This document shows, in pieces, positions 56,701 through 64,000 of a stretch of DNA of 64,000 nucleotides. The translations under genes were made by a program, and so were the position numbers. Position 1 is the first letter of the stretch. Each line of letters starts with the position of its first letter. Under the pieces are notes generated by a model that was not told where the DNA came from, did no database searches, and worked only from the letters and a program-made list of their open reading frames with translations. Origin of the DNA: Chelonoidis abingdonii (lineage: Eukaryota > Chordata > Testudines > Testudinidae); the NCBI RefSeq assembly GCF_003597395.2, contig NC_133770.1, positions 3,636,560-3,700,559 of the forward strand, written 5' to 3'.

Positions 56701-59006
56701 GTGATCTGAAGTCCTTGGAAGTCAATGGGAGACATTCCACATCCTTCAAAGCGTTTGGGAAAACTAGATATTAGAAGAAAACAGTTTTAAATAGGAGGGT
56801 GTGTGATATGAGCTCTCTATCGCTAATGCTCTGGGAAGTAGTGATCCACGGAAATCAAAAGAACTGGAGAATAACCTGCAACGGGAACCAGAGTAGGAAC
56901 TGTTTCTAACCAGAGAGTGAAAACCGCTCCTTACCCAGAGAGATCAGGGTCTCATAGTTCCCCTTCATCACATTCTTGTAAAGCTCTTTCTGCCATTCGT
57001 CTAAGCTCCCCCACTCCTGCTCTTTGAAATAGACGGAGATGTCATCAAATGTCACCGGCACCTGGAATCACAAGGGTTACAATAAGCTTGTTTCTTAGAC
57101 TGAAACGGCTTGACTCGAAGCCCAGAGTAAATGCCACTGACTTCCACTGGCTTTGGAGAAGATCCTTATGGCAGGGAATGTATCTTATGCTGTGCTCTTT
57201 GATGCACTAAGTCTGGACCAACAATTTTAGCAGAAACTTTGAAGACTCAGGGCCAAAATCAGCAAAAAGATGTATGTCTCCTGAAAGGTGCAGAGCACCC
57301 TCGCCTCCCACTGACTAAATGCAGTATTTGCAGCAGGTAGTCTCCTGAGAGCGTCTGGTTGGCTGGGCACACGGGACTGGCTCTCATCTAGGTTTCCAAC
57401 CACTGTTTCCAAATTGCATCAGAAGTGATGCATTAATATTAGGAACGTACTTCTTTTCCACATCAGCACTTGCTGGAGGTGAACAGCAAATCCGTGACTG
57501 AGCTGGAAACAGAGCCCAGATGTCCTGTACATTATACATAAATGACTGAACCAACTGAGTCTGGCCAGTGAGTTACTGGACACCTTGAAGCAGTAAGATC
57601 ACTCCCTGCATCCACATACTTATATAGTGGTGAATTAAAGGGCCTGCATATCAGAAGATAGGAAAACCCGTTCAGTACCTAAGTTTGTACCCCCCAACAC
57701 TAGCTGGGATATTGTTACCTTGGGGACTTCTCCCTTAGTGCCTGGGGGGAGTCTCAGGATCCAGAAGTTCCTGTTTCTCAGCAGGTTCTCCATGTTCTCC
57801 AGCCTCCTCTGCAGGAAGTTATTCTCCTGCATCAGAGTTCCCAAAATAGTCCATTTACTCTCCAGCTGGTTACCAAATTCCATCGCTGTTCTCTCACAGT
57901 CTGTTAACTTCTTCTCGGTTGTCCCTGTTCTCCCCTCCAGATTCAGTAATCGTGTGGCGTGGGAATTCACCTTCCTCTCCACGGCTTGGATGGCAGCCAC
58001 TACTGTCCACAAGGAGATCTCTGTAGTGTGATGATGGGCTTCACTCACAGGAGTGTGTTCAGGGACAGCAGGAGCCTGTTTGCAAGAAGAGAAACTGAAA
58101 GTCAGTGTCAGGAAAAAAACAGCCTAAGAGCCCTTCAGCGCTACTGGGGCTGGATCTTCTCCTACAATCAGAATCCACACAGGGGAAAACTGTCTCCCTT
58201 CCTGTGCTGAAGCAGATTTGAAACGGAAACCCCACAATGTCTGACTCACATAGGCTATAGGGCTACAAGGGACCATTCGATCATCTAGCCCAGTGGTTCT
58301 CAAACTTTTGTACTGGTGACCCGTTTCACATAGCAAGCCTCTGCGTGTGACCCCTTTATAAATTACAAACACTTTTAACACCATTATAAACGCTGGCAGC
58401 AAAGCCAGGTTTGGGGTGGAGGCTGACAGCTCACGACCCCCAGTTTGAGAACCCTGATCTAGCCTGAGCAGACACAACAGGCCATTCACTTTTTCCCAGC
58501 TAGTCCTATACTCGGGCCAGTAACTAGCGCGCTCCTACAGCCGGGAGTTGGTGTTTGACACTGTCCCCCCCAAGCCCGCGCTCTGCACCCCCGGCCGGGA
58601 CCTACAGCGCCCCAGGGTGCCCGTTGCGGCGGCTCCCCACAACAGAACGAAGCCCGAACATGATGGAGGGTTTCTCCGGAGCAAGGGAGGCTCCGGCACA
58701 GACCCAGACCCTCCCCCGCCGGAGCGGGCTGGGCCAGACGTGCGCCCAGGGGCGCCCCCGGGAACCGGGCTCCGTCCCTCCAGCGCCGGGAGCCTGCGGG
58801 TAGGACACAGCGCCGGGGCGGGTATCAACGCCCCGGTGTAACTGGGGAGCAGCGCCGGGCACCGGCCCCGCCGCCCGAACTCCAGCCCGGCCCGGCCGGG
58901 CAGCCCCGCGCTCCCCGCGGCCCGGCTGCGGGGCCCAGCGGCTCGGAGAAGCCCCGGGCCGAGCTCCCCCTGCTCCGGGCCCTACCTGGCAGCGCCCGCT
59001 CGGCAT
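49523..59006 (-). CDS. ZNF-4: DUF3669-KRAB-C2H2 protein, nine fingers
   Basis: Seven coding exons join in frame from ATG to stop: 58986-59006, 57719-58075, 56935-57061, 52633-52788, 51846-51959, 51497-51601 and 49523-50748, giving 701 residues. Order: MPSGRCQ; DUF3669 (about 8-126); KRAB-A (127-169); three linker exons; fingers. All splice sites are GT-AG and all phases agree, so this is the most complete gene in the window and probably functional. Family role: nuclear sequence-specific DNA binding with a protein-interaction N-terminus. A large repeat (53.15-56.5 kb) fills the intron between the KRAB and first linker exons. I cannot choose a human orthologue. Confidence 0.88.
51497..51601 (-). 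CDS. ZNF-4 linker exon 3 (105 bp)
   Basis: Reads [18 protein letters not shown] onward and ends TGSSMG in phase 1. CCAG acceptor, GTAAG donor. Contains SUMO-type IKQE. Confidence 0.82.
51846..51959 (-). CDS. ZNF-4 linker exon 2 (114 bp)
   Basis: Reads [19 protein letters not shown] onward and ends PLEPSTG. AATAG acceptor, GTGAG donor, phase 1 at both ends. Confidence 0.82.
52633..52788 (-). CDS. ZNF-4 linker exon 1, KRAB-B-like (156 bp)
   Basis: Reads [19 protein letters not shown] onward, the best KRAB-B-like match in the window, and ends PVDPSAG. It is 42 bases longer than the 114-bp linkers, with an extra Glu/Gly-rich segment. Phase 1 at both ends. Confidence 0.85.
54355..54595. mobile_element. 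Short DNA element (MITE)
   Basis: 'ctaacccccggtgtagacac' and 'agtgtagacctgccctggg' resemble the ends of the 22.6 and 30.2 kb MITEs. Boundaries approximate. Confidence 0.45.
55013..55200 (-). repeat. Turtle-type tRNA-headed SINE with CR1-like tail
   Basis: On the minus strand 'gggatagctcagtggtttga' (A box) and 'gagttcaatcct' (B box) lead into a tail with 'ggtcccttccag', as in CR1 ends. This matches the known tortoise polymerase-III SINE design that shares its tail with CR1. Confidence 0.78.
56585..56720 (+). repeat. MIR-like SINE
   Basis: 'aaggcactggcctgctactc', 'ctgggttcaattcctggctc' and 'tgacctggcaagtcacttaa' show head, B box and core in order. Confidence 0.7.
56935..57061 (-). CDS. ZNF-4 KRAB-A exon (127 bp)
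   Basis: Reads [19 protein letters not shown] and continues [24 protein letters not shown]. The consensus DV is DI, EEW is QEW and MLE is MKG. TTCCAG acceptor and GTAAG donor; same length and phases as in ZNF-2 and ZNF-3. Confidence 0.92.
57719..58075 (-). CDS. ZNF-4 DUF3669 exon (357 bp)
   Basis: Opens [19 protein letters not shown], then [51 protein letters not shown] and [16 protein letters not shown]. Phase 0 at both ends; acceptor AAACAG, donor GTAAC. Confidence 0.93.
58291..58456. mobile_element. 166-bp hAT-like element in the first intron of ZNF-4
   Basis: Perfect 8-bp duplication 'atctagcc' at 58283-58290 and 58457-58464. Ends 'cagtggttctcaaac' and 'gtttgagaaccctg' are inverted repeats. 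Non-coding. Confidence 0.92.
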
Positions 59007-59270
59007 GGCCCCCCGGGCGCTGCGCGGGCTTCTCCAGCGGGCCGCCCGGCCGAGCTCCGCTCCCGCTCGGGCTGGAGATCCCGTGCGCGGAGCAGAGCGA
59101 GCGCAACGGAGGAGAGGAGCCGGCTGGCTGCGGGGCGGGAGCGGCGGGCGGCGGCGAGCGGCGCAGCGGCCCCTGGCGGCCGGAATCGCCTCCCTTTCCC
59201 GCCGTACCGGGCGAGAACAGGCTCCGCCCCGGGACCGCCCATCCCCGTGTCCTCAGAGCACGGGCGGCCC
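58560..59270 (-). promoter_or_regulatory. CpG-rich promoter region of ZNF-4
   Basis: Dense CpG around the start exon. The upstream half is paralogous to the ZNF-3 promoter. No TATA box seen. Confidence 0.7.
58986..59006 (-). CDS. ZNF-4 first coding exon
   Basis: ATG at 59004-59006 gives MPSGRCQ, then the donor CAG|GTAGGG. The phase (0) fits the DUF3669 exon exactly. Confidence 0.82.
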
Positions 59271-59802
59271 CGCCAGACAGAGGCTGCGATGGCCAGGGGT
59301 GGGGCAGGGCACTTGCCCTTAGTCCACGGCACAGGAGTGGGACAAAGAACTGACCACCCCGCTAGCCAGTGCAATGGGCCCCACTCGGTGGCCCGAGCTC
59401 TCTGCGGGGGATTCAGCCAGTAGCAAATTGTCCCCGGGAAACCAGGTCTGGGACCAGAACAAACAGGACTGGGGTTGGGCTGCTGGCCTGCGGTAAAACC
59501 CACACTAGGAGGAAAAGTGCTGAAGATACTGTAATGCAAAGTGTTAGAATTTGCTTGGTAGCATATTGTCAGCCTTAGGGGAGTGTTAAAATAACTAAAA
59601 TAACTCTAGCCTTTTGACTCCCTCTCAGCACCAACCATTTTGGATCGTGAGTTACCTGCATTTTCTCTGAAGCTGACAGTGTAAATTCCCATCTCTCCCC
59701 GTGTAATAGGCTCAGTTCCATCTTGGCACCACACTGTGCTAGGGGGTAGGAGAAATAGACCCAGGTTTAAAACAAAAGAAGTACTTCCTCACACACCACA
59801 CA

Positions 59803-61972
59803 AGAACAGGAGTACTTGTGACACCTAGAGACTAACAAATTTATTTCAGCATAAGCTTTCGTAGGCTACAGCCACTTCTAGGAGCATAGAAGTGTGAAAG
59901 TAGAATGATTATATTGCAAAAATAGAATGGATTAAGAAATGTATGTACCTTTAAGCAGAAATAAGACATGCTGAAATACATGTGCCAGGAAAAGAACATT
60001 AGGCATAAACAAGGTGTAATGCGAAACGTTAACAGAAGATCGGTAATAGCTAGTAAGGAAATAAATGTGGCATGCCTAGCCCAGGTAAACTTATCAGATT
60101 CTACTTCCTTTGTTATCTTGTTAAGTTCTTGCCCTTTATCGTATAAATAAGATAGTTTGTGTCTTGCATGATGCTCACATTATTGGTGTTATTAGCAGAG
60201 CGCTCTGCTAATAAAACAGAGTGGTCTCACAAACTGAGTCCTGAGTTAACTTAATGACAAAGCGAGATATTGCAACAACATGACGAGAGAATTCTATACA
60301 CATCTGGACTGAAAGGTGGAAGTACCATACCAACAGGAAGAGGCCAATAAATTGAGATGACTATCATCAGCAGGAGGAAAAAAACTTTAAAGTGACCCAT
60401 AGAAGGTGTGAGGAGACTTAACATAGGGAAAGATTCAAAGGATAGACTACAAGCCATCAGGAATAGTAGCCCGATAATATCACGGCTAACCTGGTGGCTG
60501 AACGTTGTGACTTTGCCTCACCCACAACTATTTCACATTTGGGACAATATATTCCTCAAGTCAGCGACTCTTCTATGGGTACCCGCATGGCCCCACGTAT
60601 GCCAACATCTTATGGCTGACTTAGAACAATGCTCTTAGCTCTCGTTCCCTAATGCCCCTACTCTACTAGAGCTACAGTGATGACACCATCATCATATGAA
60701 CTCATGGAAAGAAGCCCTCGAGGAATTCGACTGATTTTAACAATTTCCATCCCACATCAACCCAGCCTAGACCAATCCAGCGGTCCATTTCTAGACACTA
60801 CTGTGCAATAAGCGATGGTCACATAACCACCACCTATACCGGAAACCCTGACGCTAACTTACCAGATCCAGTTTCATCCAGGACACACCACATGATATTG
60901 TCTACAGCCAAGCTCTAAAATAACGTATTTGTCAATCTCTCAGACAGAGATAAACACCTACAGATCTATCAAGCATTCTTAAAACAATACCCCGCTGAAG
61001 TGAAAACAGATTGACAGAGCCAGAAGAGTACCCAGAACCACCTACTACAGGACGGCCAACAAAGAAATAACAGAAACACTAGCCATCACCTACAAACTCT
61101 CCAGCGCATCATCAAAAGTTCTATAACTACCTTAAAGATGATCCTCACTCTCAAGATCTTGGGAGACGGCCAGTCCTCACTACAGTTCCCAACTGAAGCA
61201 AATACTCACCAGCACCGCACACATGAACATAAACACTAACCAGGAACCTATCCTTGCACAAAGCTGATGCCAACTCTGTCCACGATTTTCAAGGGACACC
61301 ATCATAGGATCTAATCATCAGCACGCCATCAGGGGCTCGTTCACCTGCACATCTATCAATGTGATATATGCCGTCATGTGCCAGCAATGCCCTCTGCCGT
61401 GCACATTTGCCAAACCGGACAGTCTACGCAAAAGAATAAATGGACACAATCTGACATCAGGAATCATAAATACAAAAACAGTGGGAAACACTTCAACTCT
61501 CTCTAACCACTCAGTGACAGACTGAAGGTGGCATTTTGCCATCAAAAAAACTTCAAAAACAAACTCCAAAGAGAGACTGCTGAACTCGAATTAATATGCA
61601 AATTAGATACAATTAACTTAGGTCTAAACAGAGACTGGGAATGATTGGGTCATTGCACTAATTGAATCTATTTCCCTATGTTAAGTTCTCCTCACACCTT
61701 CTATGGGTCATCTCAATTATCACTCCAAACGATTTTTTCTCCTGACGATAGCTCATCTCAATTGATTAGACTCTTCCTGTTGGTATGCATACTTCTACCT
61801 TTTCATGTTCTCTGTATGCATAAATATCTCCTGTGTATTCCATTCTATGCATCCGAAGAAGTGAGCTGTAGCTCACAGAAGCTCATGCTGAAATAAATTT
61901 GTTAGTCTCTAAGGTGCCACAAGTACTCCTGTTCTTTTTGCAGATACAGACTAACACGACTGCTACTCTGAA
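59803..61972 (+). mobile_element. Penelope-like element with inverted terminal repeats
   Basis: Flanked by a 12-bp duplication 'acacaccacaca' (59791-59802 and 61973-61984). Its ends are long inverted repeats: 59,804-59,877 with 61,862-61,938, and 60,313-60,430 with 61,668-61,800, interrupted in the left arm by an LTR-like insert. Inside are decayed pieces of a Penelope-type reverse transcriptase (TRMAPTYAN in shifting frames, near 60,580) and, at 61,350-61,560, a GIY-YIG-type endonuclease remnant (NVIYAVMCQQCP, RINGH). Frames are broken throughout. Confidence 0.82.
59890..60281 (+). repeat. Probable solo LTR inside the Penelope-like element
   Basis: The insert starts 'tgtgaaagtagaatg' and may end 'tattgcaacaaca', with a TATA-like 'cgtataaataag' at about 60,138-60,149 and AATAAA at about 60,212-60,217, in LTR order. 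It interrupts the left inverted arm. The exact ends and a target duplication could not be fixed. Confidence 0.5.
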
Positions 61973-62812
61973 ACACACCACACAGTAAACCTTTGGAAGT
62001 CATTGCCAGTGGACAGTGTGAAGGCCAAAACTATAGCTAGGTTAAAAAAAATTAGGTAAATTCGTGGAGGAAAGGTTCATCAATGGCTATAGCCAGGATG
62101 GCCAAGGAATGCAACCCTATACACCAGATGTCCCTAAACCTCCAACTGCCTGGAGCATCTGGGACTGGCCACTGTCAGAAGACGGGATACTGGGCTAGAA
62201 AGACCATTAGTCTGATCCAGTAGGGCCACTCTTATGCTCTTATGACATTGGCAATGGGTATTTTTTTTTGTTTCCTAATTGTATTGCTCAAGTAAATAAG
62301 ACACCCTCATATTCTTAAATTTTGCCTTTAGTTCTCATCAATCACAAAATCAGTTTTTAAAACACAGTATACAAAACAGAAATGATGATACAGAGGATGG
62401 GTTAAACTCAGCAGCCAGAGAGGCACAGAGTGTTATCAAAAGGAAGGCTTTGTTAGGAAAGGGGTATTGTGAGGAATGACAGACATGCTTTGAGGAAAAT
62501 CTACGAGGAAAACACAGGTGCTGAGTCTACTCTCACTCACAGTGGTGTAAATTAACAGTAACTCCACTGAAGTCAAAGGAGTAACACTCCCCTACATGAG
62601 ATAAGAGTCAGGCCGCAAGCTGCTGAAATGGGGTAACCGCTATGGGACACAGGCCTTGAGCAGTCTCTGTACAGGGAGGGCTCCACCCATGTGATGTAGC
62701 CACAGAAGAGATACTTGAATCACTGCCAATGCCACAGGTTCAAAAATCGTGAGCCAGGCCCCTCAAAATCATGATTTAAAAACTAATAAATGTTCAGGTT
62801 TTTTTTGCCTTC

Positions 62813-63005
62813 TGAGATTTAGCACCTTAAAGACTAACAGGTTTATGTGGGCATAAGTTTTCATAGGCAGAAAACCCACTTCTTCAGATGCATGGAGTGA
62901 AAATTACAAGCTGTATTTTTCACTCCATGCATCTCAAGAAGTGGGTTTTTTATCCACGAAAGCTTGTGCCCAAATAAATCTGTTAGTCTTTAAGGTGCCA
63001 CCGGA
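62813..63005. mobile_element. Fold-back element related to Penelope ends
   Basis: 'agcaccttaaagactaacag' and 'gaaaacccacttcttcagat' are mirrored by the reverse complements of 'ctgttagtctttaaggtgcc' and 'tctcaagaagtgggtttttt'. The two arms almost touch. Copy 1 of the spacer lacks it. Confidence 0.75.
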
Positions 63006-63709
63006 CTTGGTCACATTTTCAAGTTTTTCTCCATAACAAGGAACAGAAGTGTGTGTGTGTGTAGGGGGGTGGGGTGTTGGAGGTGTTAAACAAAAGCTTA
63101 GAGCCTCCTGTAATCAGTTGCCACTAAGAGATGGGTATTGAAAAACACCCAGTATCCCAAGACTTGAGACAAGATTGCAAGAGTTAGCAGCATCTTTTGG
63201 GTGGGAGTGAAGGTTCTGCTTCCTGATTAGTGTAAACATATTAAAAATCAGTAAGGAGAGAACCAATGCAAGAGGGACTGAAGCAGCACATGAGCAGCTG
63301 GAAGGAGAAAGCAAGAGCACCGTTACCCCACTGCCTGTCTCTACACATTGCAGTAGGGTCCATGTTAAAAGTGTGATTTGCTTCTTAATGATATTTACAA
63401 TATCCTGAACACTGTAGCATATACCTGCAAGCTCGCTGCGATGTACCAGTACGTGTCCCTATTGCTGGACTCATTCAAGAGGCCCTGTTAAGCCTTGGGT
63501 GACAGTGGACAATGCTAATTATAGTATATACATCAATATAAAATGAAATGAAAAGGCCAGGTGGTGTTGCAGGGGAGGTGGGAACAACCACCTTCTCACT
63601 CTGAAGGATGAGGTGACAGTGTTAACTTTAGGTCTTAAGAGTCATGATCAGATTTGTACATGTTACATGGTAATAAGCAGCTCAACTATTCCCCGGCCTC
63701 CCCCCCCCC

Positions 63710-63738
63710 CGCCACACACACACACACACACACACAGA
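63710..63738. repeat. (CA)n microsatellite
   Basis: About twelve CA units after a C run. The paralogous place in copy 1 (48,666-48,680) has a shorter CA run. Confidence 0.88.
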
Positions 63739-64000
63739 GTAACCTGCCCAGATAGTTCCTGCATCAGGACTCGGGGAGAACATCTCTTTGAATTTACCGG
63801 CAGTACTAACTTCCCATCTGTTCCCAATTTTTTCAGGGCATTTCTCATTATCTCCCCTTTTTATTTTACTCCTGAGTCCCTCTTCTGCTGGAGTCACTAG
63901 AGAATTCACATGACCTCAAGGTGCGTGAAGGCTAAAGCGAGGGTTGCATTAGTAACAAGAGCAGACCAAGCCTCCGAAACTATATTGGACCTGGGCCACG

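Larger units (their letters stand above)
59740..62245 (+). repeat. CR1 3' end split by the Penelope-like element
   Basis: The CR1 body ('aaaagaagtacttcctcaca') stops at 59,802 and resumes at 61,973 ('aacctttggaagtcattgcc'), ending with the usual tail near 62,240. Confidence 0.8.
58930..64000. repeat. Paralogous spacer, copy 2 (pairs with 41.9-49.0 kb)
   Basis: See copy 1 for the block list. Copy 2 alone has the Penelope-like insertion (59,803-61,972) and a fold-back insertion (62,813-63,005), and keeps more of an old CR1 of which copy 1 has only the last 45 bases (43,311-43,355). Homology runs to the end of the window. Confidence 0.88.

Overview
This looks like reptile nuclear DNA, most likely a turtle. 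The basis is the repeat content: many CR1 retrotransposon copies of both orientations, tRNA-headed SINEs, MIR/CORE-SINE-like copies, small hAT elements with 8-bp target duplications, and Penelope-like elements. The species is an inference. No bacterial, phage, CRISPR or RNA-gene features were seen.

The genes form a tandem cluster of DUF3669-KRAB-C2H2 zinc-finger genes, all on the minus strand, the family that includes human ZNF282, ZNF398, ZNF777 and ZNF783. Three have a GC-rich promoter, DUF3669 exon, KRAB-A exon (127 bp), phase-1 symmetric linker exons of 105, 114 or 156 bp, and a terminal zinc-finger exon. ZNF-4 (49.5-59.0 kb) assembles to an open frame of 701 residues with nine good fingers. 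ZNF-3 (33.0-42.0 kb) has 12 fingers but an uncertain start. ZNF-2 (17.5-29.3 kb) has five fingers, is the most ZNF282-like, and assembles to 521 residues. ZNF-1 (13.3-15.7 kb) has only two linker exons and a finger exon with an in-frame stop. It has no promoter, DUF3669 or KRAB exon of its own, so it may be an alternative 3' end of ZNF-2 or a decaying copy. A fifth, broken gene is represented by a KRAB exon at 8.0 kb and degenerate fingers at 6.2-6.7 kb.

Layout: 0-5 kb has little but repeats; 5-12 kb holds CR1 copies and the broken KRAB-ZNF; 13-29 kb holds ZNF-1/ZNF-2; 33-42 kb ZNF-3; 42-49 kb a spacer carrying a 3.3-kb non-LTR retrotransposon; 49.5-59 kb ZNF-4; 59-64 kb a second copy of the same spacer, carrying instead a Penelope-like element with a probable LTR inside it. 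The spacer and promoter of ZNF-3 and ZNF-4 are paralogous, so the cluster grew by tandem duplication of whole gene units, and the different insertions in the two copies give a relative order of events.

Expected role (family knowledge): nuclear DNA-binding transcription regulators. The sequence adds repeated SUMO-type motifs in exchangeable linker exons, KRAB boxes that depart from the TRIM28-binding consensus, and a shared C-terminal three-finger module in ZNF-1, -2 and -3. I saw no clearly new biological system; the most interesting candidates are the modular linker/terminal-exon architecture and the nested Penelope-like element.
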